A stretch of DNA of 64,000 bases from Janibacter sp. Soil728 (lineage in GTDB: Bacteria > Actinomycetota > Actinomycetes > Actinomycetales > Dermatophilaceae): NCBI RefSeq assembly GCF_001428305.1, contig NZ_LMRZ01000001.1, positions 496,289-560,288 on the forward strand. The letters are read 5' to 3'. The notes below the pieces were generated by a model that saw nothing but the letters and a program-made list of their open reading frames with translations, ran no database searches and was not told the DNA's origin. Shown here piece after piece: positions 42,259 through 50,888 of the stretch (positions within the stretch are counted from its first letter, which is position 1; the number at the start of each line of letters is the position of its first letter). A program made the position numbers and the translations under genes.

Positions 42259-43260
42259 ATGGAGCCGATCCGACTGACCCAGTTCGCCCGCGGCGGAGGC
42301 TGCGCCTGCAAGATCCCCGCCGGTGAGCTCGAGCAGATCGTCGCCGGGCTGCACGTGGCGGCGCCGCCCGGCTCCGACGTGCTCGTCGGGCTGGATGACG
42401 GTGACGACGCCGCGGCGGTGCGCATCGAAGGTGGTCTGGCGGTCCTGTCGACCTCGGACTTCTTCACCCCCGTCGTCGACGACCCCTACGACTGGGGGCG
42501 GATCGCTGCGGCCAACGCGGTCTCCGACATCTACGCCATGGGCGGCAACCCGATCATGGCGATCAACCTCGTCGCCTGGCCCAGGGAGCTCCTCCCGACA
42601 GAGCTGCTGACCGAGGTGCTCCGCGGTGGCCTCGATGTCGCCACCGAGGCCGGCTTCCCGGTGCTCGGCGGTCACAGCATCGACGCTCCCGAGCCGATCT
42701 ACGGCATGGCCGTCACGGGGACCGCTGACCCCGACCGCCTCATGCGCAATGACGCTGCCGAGGCCGGCCTGCCGATCAGCCTGACCAAGCCGCTCGGCGT
42801 CGGCGTGCTCAACAACCGGCACAAGGCGACGGGGGAGCGCAGCGAAGAAGCGATCGCGTCGATGGTCGCCCTCAACCGCGACGCCGCGCAGGCGGCCCTG
42901 GCTGCGGGCATCCGGGCGGCGACGGATGTCACCGGCTTCGGTCTGCTCGGTCACCTCTACAAGATGTGCCGGGCGTCTGGTGTCGCCGCTCGGATCGACG
43001 CTTCCGCAGTGCCGTACGTGGCGGGCGCCCGCGAGGCGCTCGCCGCCGGGCACGTCCCGGGCGGGTCCAAGCGCAACCTCGACTGGGTGCGGCCCCACCT
43101 GTCCGCCGACGGCATCACCGAGGACGAGCTGATCCTCCTCGCGGACGCGCAGACCTCCGGCGGGCTGCTCGTCGTCGGCGAGGTCCCCGGTGCCCCGGTC
43201 GTCGGCGAGACCGTCGCTGCCGGATCGCTCGGTGACGGAGTCCTCGTGCAGGTGTCGTGA
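42259..43260 (+). CDS. selD: Selenide, water dikinase SelD (Cys form)
   Basis: SelD makes selenophosphate from selenide and ATP, the selenium donor for SelA. The 333-residue protein has the catalytic motif GGGCACKIP with Cys15, Cys17 and Lys18, so it uses Cys rather than selenocysteine. It then has LDDGDDAAAV, STSDFFTPVVDDPYDWGRIAAANAVSDIYAMGG with the metal-binding Asp residues, GGHSID, and TDVTGFGLLGHL. It lies 57 bases from tRNA-Sec on the opposite strand, so the selenium genes share one divergent promoter region. Its TGA stop overlaps the GTG start of the rhodanese gene, suggesting translational coupling. Confidence 0.95.
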   Translation: MEPIRLTQFARGGGCACKIPAGELEQIVAGLHVAAPPGSDVLVGLDDGDDAAAVRIEGGLAVLSTSDFFTPVVDDPYDWGRIAAANAVSDIYAMGGNPIMAINLVAWPRELLPTELLTEVLRGGLDVATEAGFPVLGGHSIDAPEPIYGMAVTGTADPDRLMRNDAAEAGLPISLTKPLGVGVLNNRHKATGERSEEAIASMVALNRDAAQAALAAGIRAATDVTGFGLLGHLYKMCRASGVAARIDASAVPYVAGAREALAAGHVPGGSKRNLDWVRPHLSADGITEDELILLADAQTSGGLLVVGEVPGAPVVGETVAAGSLGDGVLVQVS

Positions 43261-43649
43261 GCGAGGTCGACCGGCTGCTGACGTCGGCCCGCACCGGTCT
43301 GAGGCGCCTCACCCCGCAACAAGCACATGCCGCGACGAAGGGGGGAGCCCTCCTGGTCGACACCCGCACCGCTGCGCAGCGGGCCCGGCAGGGCGAGGTG
43401 CCCGGAGCGCTGGTCGTCGACCGGACCGTCCTCGAGTGGCGACTCGACCCGACGAGCCCGCACCGCATCCCCGAGGCCGTCCCCGGTGTGCGGGTCATCG
43501 TCCTGTGCCGGCAGGGCTACAGCTCGAGCCTGGCGGCTGCCTCCCTTCGCTCCCTGGGAGTGGACGCGACGGATGTCGTCGGTGGCGTCGAAGCGTGGAT
43601 CGCCGCAGGCCTGCCGGTGTCACAGGGCCCCGCCGACGTCCGCGAGTGA
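43257..43649 (+). CDS. Single-domain rhodanese-like protein coupled to selD
   Basis: The 130-residue protein is a rhodanese fold: LTPQQAHAATKGGALLVDTRTAAQRARQGEVPGALVVDRTVLEWRLD, the active-site loop VIVLCRQGYSSSLAA with Cys near 80, and ATDVVGGVEAWIAAGLP. Such proteins carry sulfur, or in some cases selenium, as a persulfide or perselenide. Because its GTG start overlaps the selD stop, it may deliver selenium to SelD; that role is inferred from coupling. Two long perfect palindromes with family B cores follow it. Confidence 0.88.
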   Translation: MSEVDRLLTSARTGLRRLTPQQAHAATKGGALLVDTRTAAQRARQGEVPGALVVDRTVLEWRLDPTSPHRIPEAVPGVRVIVLCRQGYSSSLAAASLRSLGVDATDVVGGVEAWIAAGLPVSQGPADVRE

Positions 43650-43662
43650 GCGCACGCGGCCA

Positions 43663-43702
43663 CCGTTCGTCTGCATTGCCCTAGGGCAATGCAGACGAAC
43701 GG
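43663..43702. repeat. Perfect 40-bp palindrome with a family B core after the rhodanese gene
   Basis: The core GCATTGCCCTAGGGCAATGC at 43673-43692 is flanked by CCGTTCGTCT on the left and its exact complement AGACGAACGG on the right. The complete 40-base symmetry makes a very stable hairpin, 13 bases after the rhodanese stop, and it probably acts as its terminator. Confidence 0.92.
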
Positions 43703-43721
43703 CGGCTGGCAGTCTCTTGGT

Positions 43722-43753
43722 GAACCTGCATTGCCCTAGGGCAATGCAGGTTC
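43722..43753. repeat. Perfect 32-bp palindrome with a family B core before the transporter stop
   Basis: The core GCATTGCCCTAGGGCAATGC at 43728-43747 is flanked by GAACCT and AGGTTC. The flanks differ from those of the palindrome at 43663 but are themselves complementary. It overlaps the stop codon of the convergent transporter gene (43752-43754) and probably terminates that transcript. Confidence 0.92.
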
Positions 43754-45041
43754 AGGCGTGGTGCTTGGGGGGCTTGGCGAGGAAGGGGATCACGAGACCG
43801 ACGAGCGCGATGATGCCCATGACGGTGAAGGCCATCGTGTAGGCCTGGTCCTCGCCGATGAGCCACGAGATGAGCAGCGGGCCGATGATCCCGCCGATCG
43901 ACCATCCGATGAGCATCAGACCGTAGATGCCGCCGGAGTGCTTCACGCCGAAGAAGTCGCCTGCAGTCGCGGGCAGGGTGCCGAAGGCGCCGCCGTAGCA
44001 GGTGTAGACGATGGCGCACAGGACGTAGAAGACGGCTGCGTTGCCGATGTGCGGGATGGCGAGGAGCGCCAGGCCTTGGAAGCCGAGGATGCCCATGAAG
44101 GCAGGCATGCGGCCGATCTTGTCCGAGATCGCCGCCCAGAGGATCCGGCCACCGCCGTTGAAGAGGCCCATGACGCCGACGAGGGTGGCGGCCGCGGCGG
44201 CGCTCATGCCCGCCACGTCCGTGGCGGTCCCGGCGGCGACGGAGATCAGCGAGATGCCGGCGGTCACGGAGATCGTCAGGATGAGCGTCAGCATGTACCA
44301 CTGGGGGGTGCTCAGCGCCTCCTGCTGGGTGAAGTCACGAGCAGCCTTCTTGGCCTGCTCCTCCTTCTTGGTGTCGTGCTGTGCGTGGGCCTTGGCGACG
44401 CCGGGCGCGATGTAGTCAGCCGGGGGGTTCTTGAAGACCGAGGCGCCGATGAGTCCGAAGATCAGGTAGGCGATGCCGAGCCAGAGGAAGGCCTTGGTCG
44501 GGTGGACGTCGTAGCCGGCAATCCCGTCGATCATCCGCTGAGCCAGTGGCGAGGTGATGACGGCACCGAAGCCGAAGCCACCGACCGCGATGCCGGTGAT
44601 CAGGCCACGCTTGTCGGGGAACCACTTCTGCAGCATGGCGATCGGCACGATGTAGGCCAGACCGAGGCCGAACCCGCCGAGGATGCCGTAGCCGAGGATG
44701 AGCAGCCACAGGTCCGAGGCGTCTCGGGTGAAGCTGGCCAGGATGATGCCGACCGAGTAGATGACGACACCGGCCAGGGCGACGAGCCGTGGCCCACGCT
44801 TGTCCTGAATGCGACCTCCGAGGAAGGTGCCCAGGAAGAGCATGCCGATGGCCACCTCGAAGGGGATGGTGGCCTGGACCTTGGACAGCTCGATCGCCGA
44901 GGCATCGCCCTGGATCGCCTTGCTGAAGGTGCTCCACGCGTAGACGGCGCCGATCGTCAGCTGGACGAGGACACCGCCCGCGAGGATCAGCCACCGGTTG
45001 CCGATCGCTGCTGGGGCCGGGCTCGTGGTTGCCGTGCTCAT
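43752..45041 (-). CDS. Oxalate/formate antiporter (OFA) family MFS transporter
   Basis: The 429-residue, roughly 12-helix protein matches the OFA branch of the major facilitator superfamily: RWLILAGGVLVQLTIGAVYAWSTFSKAI at the start, GGRIQDKRGPR between helices two and three, YGILGGFGLGLAYIVPIAMLQKWFPDKRGLITG, FNGGGRILWAAISDKIGR between helices eight and nine, and a central cytoplasmic loop around residues 215-245. OFA transporters exchange oxalate, formate or related acids. Its position on the formate dehydrogenase strand, about 37 bases after the last subunit gene, suggests it moves formate for that enzyme. A family B palindrome overlaps its stop. Confidence 0.88.
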   Translation of the reverse strand: MSTATTSPAPAAIGNRWLILAGGVLVQLTIGAVYAWSTFSKAIQGDASAIELSKVQATIPFEVAIGMLFLGTFLGGRIQDKRGPRLVALAGVVIYSVGIILASFTRDASDLWLLILGYGILGGFGLGLAYIVPIAMLQKWFPDKRGLITGIAVGGFGFGAVITSPLAQRMIDGIAGYDVHPTKAFLWLGIAYLIFGLIGASVFKNPPADYIAPGVAKAHAQHDTKKEEQAKKAARDFTQQEALSTPQWYMLTLILTISVTAGISLISVAAGTATDVAGMSAAAAATLVGVMGLFNGGGRILWAAISDKIGRMPAFMGILGFQGLALLAIPHIGNAAVFYVLCAIVYTCYGGAFGTLPATAGDFFGVKHSGGIYGLMLIGWSIGGIIGPLLISWLIGEDQAYTMAFTVMGIIALVGLVIPFLAKPPKHHA

Positions 45042-45078
45042 GGAGACCTCCTGGTGTGAAGGGGGTACGGCCCGCTGG

Positions 45079-46206
45079 TCAGCGGACCGTGACGACGCTG
45101 TCCTCGGTGTTGCCCTGCTGCCGCCGCTTCTCGAGGCGGTCCTTCTGGACGCGGACGGTGTACTTGGGGTCCTTGGCGGACTCGATACCTGCCTCGACGA
45201 TGCCCATGCGGGTCAGGGCCGAGGCGGTGGCCAGCGCGACGCCCGAGGCGATCGCGACGAGACGGCTGCGGCCCGACAGCAGCGTCCCGACGCCGCCGGC
45301 GATGGCCAACCCCTTGGCCAGACGCAGCTTGCCGGCGCCCTGACCGGTGGTGACCGGCTCGTCGATGCCCAGGTCGCTCAGGTGCTCCTCGAGCTGGTGC
45401 ATCGCGGCCAGCTCGGTGGCGACACCGGCCAGGGCCAGTCGTCGCACCGGACCGGCGAGGGCGGTGGGGGTCAGCACCATCTGCACCCCGGCGGAGGCCA
45501 GCGCCGCAGACCCGACGAAGACGAAGGGGAGCTCACGTCGGCTCTCGTGCCACACCGGGTGAGCGGTGTCGGCGAGCAGGACTGCCGTGTACGCCGCGAG
45601 CGGCGCGCCAAAGGCGGCCTGCCCGATGGTCGAGGGAGTACCGAGCGCGTCGGTCACGCGGGTGAGGGCAGTGACCGGGCCCCGCGCGGGGAGGAGTCGC
45701 AGCACCTCGGCGCCCGTGGTGACCGACGCGAAGCCCGCATACGCGGTGAGGATCCAGGTGCCGACCGACATGGGGGAGGTGAGCTTGACGGTGCGCATCA
45801 TGTTGAGGAAGCGCTCGGGCCGGCCGAGGTCGGCCACCAGCGCCGCACCGCTCAGCGCGACGGTGGTCATCGCCGTCAGTCGTGCATTGCGTTGCAGGAC
45901 AGCATTGCCCGTCGCTGCAGCTCCCGCCTGGATGATGCCGGAGGTGCCCGCGATGCCCCCGACGAAGAGGTAGGCGGAGATCTTGTGGTCCCACGGCACC
46001 GGCTTGACGATGGCCTGGCCGTAATAGCTGGAGAACTCGGCGTCCGGTACGGCGGGCGCTTCGCGGCGGCCGCCGCCGTCGCGGCTGAGCCAGCTGCGCT
46101 GGGCCCCCTTGGCCAGATCGCCGGCGCGGCGGATCCCGGAGTCGCGGCGCCGCTTGCGGCGGCCCTCCTCGGGTGGGCGGTAGCTGTCGAAGGGGGAGGT
46201 CGTCAC
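45079..46206 (-). CDS. NrfD-type membrane subunit of formate dehydrogenase
   Basis: This 375-residue protein starts at a GTG overlapping the fdhB stop (GTGA). After a basic hydrophilic N-terminus of about 65 residues come the NrfD/PsrC features: YYGQAIVKPVPWDHKISAYLFVGGIAG near residue 68, then several membrane helices, including LTAMTTVALSGAALVADLGRP with ERFLNMMRTVKLTSPMS, a conserved pattern of the family. NrfD proteins anchor iron-sulfur oxidoreductases and pass electrons to quinone, often without haem. Together with fdhA and fdhB it forms a respiratory-type formate dehydrogenase. Final subunit gene of the operon, followed by the transporter gene. Confidence 0.85.
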   Translation of the reverse strand: MTTSPFDSYRPPEEGRRKRRRDSGIRRAGDLAKGAQRSWLSRDGGGRREAPAVPDAEFSSYYGQAIVKPVPWDHKISAYLFVGGIAGTSGIIQAGAAATGNAVLQRNARLTAMTTVALSGAALVADLGRPERFLNMMRTVKLTSPMSVGTWILTAYAGFASVTTGAEVLRLLPARGPVTALTRVTDALGTPSTIGQAAFGAPLAAYTAVLLADTAHPVWHESRRELPFVFVGSAALASAGVQMVLTPTALAGPVRRLALAGVATELAAMHQLEEHLSDLGIDEPVTTGQGAGKLRLAKGLAIAGGVGTLLSGRSRLVAIASGVALATASALTRMGIVEAGIESAKDPKYTVRVQKDRLEKRRQQGNTEDSVVTVR

Positions 46207-47315
46207 GACCTGCTCCCGACGAAGGAGATGGCAACGGCCCCGAGCAGCCCGAGTCCGGCGACGCCCGCGGCCCGGAACATCTCGGGCAGCTTGGCGGTGG
46301 GGACGACCGGGTCCGGGGGGAGGCCGTAGACCTCGGGCTCGTCGAGCAGGAGGAAGACCGAGCCGGTGCCGCCGACGCCATCGTGCTCGTTGGCGCCGTA
46401 GAGACGAGCCTCGGTGAAGCCCTGCTCGTGCAGCTGGGTGACGCGATCGCGCGCGGTGGCCACCATGTCGTCGTGCGCCCCGAACTTGATCGAGGTGGTC
46501 GGGCAGGTCTGGGCGCACGCGGGGGTCTGGTCGTGGCTCAGCCGGTCGTAGCAGAGCGTGCACTTCTGGGCGACGCCGACATTGGGGACGTGGCTGTCGG
46601 CGGTGACCGAGACGCTCGAGTCGGTGCGACGCTCGATGACGCCGAAGGGACAGGCGCCGACGCAGTAGCCGCAGCCGTTGCAGATGTCGTCCTGCACAAC
46701 GACCGTGCCGAACTCGCTGCGGAAGAGTGAGCCGGTGGGGCAGACGTCCAGGCAGCCGGCGTGCGTGCAGTGCTTGCACACGTCGGAGGACATCAGCCAG
46801 CGAAACTCCGGGACCGGTCCGACGATCGGCACGCCGTCGACGGTGAGGCCGTAGTCGCCCGTGCCGCCGGCCTCGACATTGGCCTTCTCGCTGAGCATGT
46901 CCGTGAGTGCTGGACCGTGCCCCTCGATCGGCGCGGGGAGCGTGCCGTACCCGGCAGGGGAGGCGATGGACGGCTCGGGTGCCGGTGCGGGTGCACCCAT
47001 GCTCGGCATCCCGAGGTCCACGAGCGCGCGACCCGACTCACGGGCGGCCTCGATCCGGTCCTGGCTCTGCTCGACGAAGGCGACGTGCCGCCAGGTGCTC
47101 GCCCCGAGGTCACCGGTGTTGTCGTAGGAGTTGCCCGTGATCGCCAGCCCGTCGAGCGGGATGCCGTTCCACTCCTTGCAGGCGACCTCGCAGGCCTTGC
47201 AGCCGATGCAGATCGAGGTGTCGGTGAAGAAGCCCTGGCGTCTCGGTGCCTCCTGCCACCCGGCGTCGGTGGCTGGTTCGGTCTGACCCGAGAGCTGTCG
47301 GGAGAGATATCCCAT
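46203..47315 (-). CDS. fdhB: Formate dehydrogenase iron-sulfur (beta) subunit
   Basis: A 370-residue electron-transfer subunit with four [4Fe-4S]-type Cys clusters: CIGCKACEVACKEWNG near residue 36, CKHCTHAGCLDVCPTG near 185, CNGCGYCVGACPFGV near 215, and CTLCYDRLSHDQTPACAQTCPT near 250. There is a long insertion (residues about 75-165), and a C-terminal hydrophobic helix (MFRAAGVAGLGLLGAVAISFVGS) anchors it in the membrane. It hands electrons from the molybdopterin subunit to the NrfD-type subunit. Its ATG at 47315 shares a base with the fdhA stop (TGATG), showing tight translational coupling. Confidence 0.93.
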   Translation of the reverse strand: MGYLSRQLSGQTEPATDAGWQEAPRRQGFFTDTSICIGCKACEVACKEWNGIPLDGLAITGNSYDNTGDLGASTWRHVAFVEQSQDRIEAARESGRALVDLGMPSMGAPAPAPEPSIASPAGYGTLPAPIEGHGPALTDMLSEKANVEAGGTGDYGLTVDGVPIVGPVPEFRWLMSSDVCKHCTHAGCLDVCPTGSLFRSEFGTVVVQDDICNGCGYCVGACPFGVIERRTDSSVSVTADSHVPNVGVAQKCTLCYDRLSHDQTPACAQTCPTTSIKFGAHDDMVATARDRVTQLHEQGFTEARLYGANEHDGVGGTGSVFLLLDEPEVYGLPPDPVVPTAKLPEMFRAAGVAGLGLLGAVAISFVGSRS

Positions 47316-50300
47316 CAGCGGTCTCCTTCCGTCTCGAGAGTGGCTGCGCGGCGCTCGCGGATCTGCGAGGAGACGTCGTCAACACGCTGGCTGCCGGTCT
47401 CGACCGTGGTGCCGGAGCGCGACTGGTACTCCTCGACGAGCCGCAGCAGCTCCTCGCCCCGGGGCCGTCGCCCGGGTCGGATGTCGCAGGACCCGACCTT
47501 GGACTCCTGGATCTGGACATTGGGGTCGAGGGCAATGCCGAGCAGGTCGTTGGCGCCGTCGCCCTCGACGACCGCATCGCGGCCGACACCCCAGTGGTAG
47601 GGCAGACCGATCTGGTGGACCGTGTTGCCCATGATCGTCAGCGGTGTCATCCGCTCGGTGACCAGGACGCGTGCCTCGATGGCGCTGCGCGCCGAGACGA
47701 TCGTCGCCCACTCGCCGTTGACCAGGCCCTGCTGCTCGGCGAGCTCGGGAGAGACCTCGCAGAACATCTCCGGCTGCAGCTCCGACAGGTACGGCAGCCA
47801 GCGGCTCATCCCTCCGGCGGTGTGGTGCTCGGTGAGGCGATAGGTCGTGAAGACGAAGGGGTAGACACCCGCCCCCGGCTCGTCACCGGACGGACTCCAC
47901 AGGTTGTCCTTGCGCGGGTAGACCAGCCGGCCCGGGTTGCGCTGCTGCGAGTACAGCGGGTTGTCGACGGGGGACTCCTGCGCCTCGTAGTGACTGGGCA
48001 TGGGGCCATCGACCATGCCCTTGGGTGCGAAGAGCCAGCCCTTGCCGTCGGCCTGCATGATGAAGGGGTCGTCACCGGCGATCGCAGCCGGTCCACCGAT
48101 GTCGGCGTCGGGTCGGAAGGCCGGGTCGCGATCGACGGGGAAGTCCGGCACGTCCTTGCCGACCCACTTCTTGGCATCGGCGTCCCACCAGACGTACTTC
48201 TTGCGCTCGCTCCACGGCCGGCCCTCGGGGTCGGCGGAGGCGCGGTTGTAGAGGACTCGCCGGTTCATCGGCCAGGCCCAGCCCCAGTCGAGCGCGGTCT
48301 CGTCCTGCTCATGACCGGGCATGCGGTTCTTGGACTTGTTGACCCCGCCGGCGAAGACTCCCGTGTAGATCCAGCAGCCGCCCGTGGTCGAGCCGTCGGG
48401 CTTCATGTCGGCGAACTTGTCGAGCAGCTGGCCCGCCTTGTCGCCGGTGAGGTGGTAGCCGTTGATCTCCGCCAGGACCGCCTCGGCGTCGGTCTCGCCG
48501 TGCTCGTCCTTGGGGTAGTCCCAGGTCATGTCGAGCAGTGGCCGGTCGCGCTCGTCCGTCGAGTCCTTCAGACGCTCACGGATGCGCACCCCGAGCTCGT
48601 GGAAGAACTCGAGCTCGCTCTGCGCATCACCCGGGGGCTGGACCGCCTGGTGGTGCCACTGGAGCATCCGCTGGGTCTGGGTGAAGGTGCCGGACTTCTC
48701 CACGTGGTTGGCCGCGGGGAAGAAGAAGACCTCGGTGTCGATGTCCTCGGTCTTCAGCTCGCCGCTGGCGATCTCCGGGGAGTCCTTCCAGAAGGTCGCC
48801 GACTCGATGAGCTGGAAGTCGCGCACGACGACCCACTTCAGGTGGGTCATCGCCAGGCGCTGCATCTTGCCGTGCGCCGACCCGACCGCCGGGTTCTGCC
48901 CGATGACGAAGTAGCCCTCGACCTCGTCGTCGAGCATCGCCATGACGCTCTGGTAGGTCCCGTGGGCTCCGGTCAGGCGCGGCAGGTAGTCGTAGCAGAA
49001 GTTGTTGTCAGGGGTTGCGGCATCACCGAACCAGGCCTTGAGCAGGCTGGCGGTGTAGGACGGTGCCTCGGTCCAGAAGCCCTTCTGCAGGGGCGAGCTG
49101 ATGCTTGCCAGGTACTCCTCGTAGGTGTCGTGCTTGCCCACCATCGGCATCGGCAGGTACCCGGGGAGGATGTTGAAGAGCGTCGGGATGTCGGTCGAGC
49201 CCTGGATGCTCGCGTGCCCGCGCAGCGCCATGATCCCGCCACCGGGGCGGCCCATGTTGCCCATGAGGAGCTGGAGGATCGCTGCCGTGCGGATGAACTG
49301 CGCACCCAGGCTGTGCTGGGTCCAGCCCAAGGCATAGGCGAAGCAGGTGGTGCGATCACGACCAGAGTTCTGCGTCAACGCGTCGGCGATCTGGTGGAAC
49401 TGCCACTGCGGGATGCCGCAGAGGTCCTCGACCATCTGGGGCGTGTAGCGCGCGTAGTGCCGCTTGAGCACCTGGAAGACCGAGCGCGGGTGCTGCAGGG
49501 TCTCGTCGCGGATGACCCGGGCGTGCTCGAGAGGGGGCCCGGCGGCGCCGTGCTGGTCGCCCGCGGCGCGGGCGCTCTTGCTGGCGCCGTGCTCGTGCCC
49601 ACCGGAGGGTCCGCCGACGTCGTCGCCGGAGGTGCCCCCCTCGCCGTCCTTGCGCTCGTCGTAGGCCCACGAGGACATGTCATAGGTGCCGGTCTCCGGG
49701 TCGTAGCCGGAGAAGACACCGTCCAGGTCCTCGGTGTCGACGAAGTCCTCGCTGACGAGCGTGGCCGCATTGGTGTAGGCGACCACGTAGTCGTGGAAGT
49801 AGAGGTCCTTGGCGAGGACGTGGTTGATCAGCGCACCCAGCAGGACGACATCGGTCCCGGCCCGGATCGCGGCGTGCGTGTCAGCGATCGCCGACGTGCG
49901 GGTGAAGCGGGGGTCGATGTGGATCACCCGGGCGCCGCGGGCCTTGGCCTCGGCCACCCACTGGAAGCCCACGGGGTGGCACTCGGCCATGTTGGAGCCC
50001 TGGATGATGATGCAGTCTGCGTTGGCCATGTCCTGCAGGGACTGGGTGGCGCCGCCGCGCCCGAAGGAGGATCCCAGACTGGGAACCGTGGCGGAGTGTC
50101 AAATACGCGCCTGGTTCTCGATCTGTATCGCGCCGGAAGCCGTGTACAGCTTCTTCATCAGGTAGTTCTCTTCGTTGTCGAGGGTCGCGCCCCCGAGCGA
50201 GGCGATGCCCATCGTGCGGCGCAGCCGGCGACCCTTGTCGTCGACCTCCTGCCACTTGTTGGCTCGAGCCTCCAGGTAGCGGTCGGCGACCATGTCGATC

Positions 50301-50671
50301 GCCTCGTCGAGCTCGATCCGCTGGAACTGCGTGGCGCCCGGCGCGCGATAGAGCACGTGCGTCTGGCGCGACGGGGAGTTGACCAGCTGCTCGCTCGCGG
50401 CGCCCTTGGGGCACAACCGCCCTCGGCTCACCGGGGAGTCCGGGTCACCCTCGATCTGGACGACCTTGTCGTCCTTGACGAAGACCTTCTGCCCGCAGCC
50501 GACGGCGCAGTAGGGGCACACGCTCTGCACGACGCGGTCGGCCGTCGTGGTGCGCGCCTCGACCTCGCGGGTCTTGCGTGATGTGACCGACGTGCCGCGG
50601 CCGAGGAAGTCTCCGGAGGCCAGCTGTCGCAAGACGGGCCAGCCCAAGAAGGTCGAGTCCTTCGGTGCCAT
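47315..50671 (-). CDS. fdhA: Selenocysteine-containing formate dehydrogenase catalytic subunit
   Basis: A 1118-residue molybdopterin enzyme oxidising formate to CO2. The [4Fe-4S] motif CPYCAVGCGQ with CPKG lies at residues 52-90. At codon 191 (50099-50101) an in-frame TGA follows NQARI and precedes HSATVPSLGSSFGRG, exactly where formate dehydrogenases carry catalytic selenocysteine; the reading frame then continues to 47315 with NADCIIIQGSNMAECHPVGF, GAHGTYQSVMAML and a molydopterin-dinucleotide-binding C-terminus. A SECIS-like hairpin follows the TGA, and selA, selB, selC and selD are nearby, so this is a selenoprotein rather than a broken gene. The ATG at 50671 has GAAGGAG upstream. No twin-arginine signal is visible. 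Confidence 0.95.
50060..50101 (-). promoter_or_regulatory. Selenocysteine TGA codon with bacterial SECIS-like hairpin
   Basis: The TGA at 50101-50099 is followed by 18 bases and then an AGTCT loop closed by GGTTCCC and GGGATCC, which pair almost fully (GTTCCC/GGGATC with one mismatch). In Escherichia coli fdhF, as I recall it, the loop is GGTCT, also 18 bases after the TGA. The matching spacing and GTCT loop support SelB-dependent recoding. Confidence 0.85.
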
Positions 50672-50827
50672 CACCACTGCTCCTTCGTCAAAGGGATCGT
50701 GACCTCTGTCACCGTAGCCCCTTTGTACCCGGCGCGGGAGTCTTCACACCCTGTCGTCGTCGAGACTCATTGCTGCACGTCCAGAGCCCGCAAGATGACG
50801 TGTCAGACGCCCGGACACAACGATGCG

Positions 50828-50860
50828 ACGTGTTAAGTTTCTGGCAATTCCTTAACACGT
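50828..50860. promoter_or_regulatory. Inverted-repeat operator upstream of the Fic gene
   Basis: ACGTGTTAAG at 50828-50837 and CTTAACACGT at 50851-50860 form a perfect 10-base inverted repeat separated by 13 bases. It lies 28 bases before the Fic ATG. The Fic protein carries its own C-terminal winged-helix domain, so autoregulation is plausible. Confidence 0.6.
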
Positions 50861-50888
50861 AGTGCGGATGCGTCGAAAGAGTGGACAC

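Noticed and set aside
50099-50101. fdhA as a pseudogene broken by a stop codon
   Set aside because: The TGA is at the selenocysteine position, is followed by a SECIS-like hairpin, and all selenocysteine genes are nearby.
47246-50581. A 1111-codon open frame on the plus strand opposite fdhA
   Set aside because: It is antisense to a clear molybdopterin enzyme, its translation is low-complexity Arg/Gly/Val-rich, and long antisense frames are expected at this GC content.
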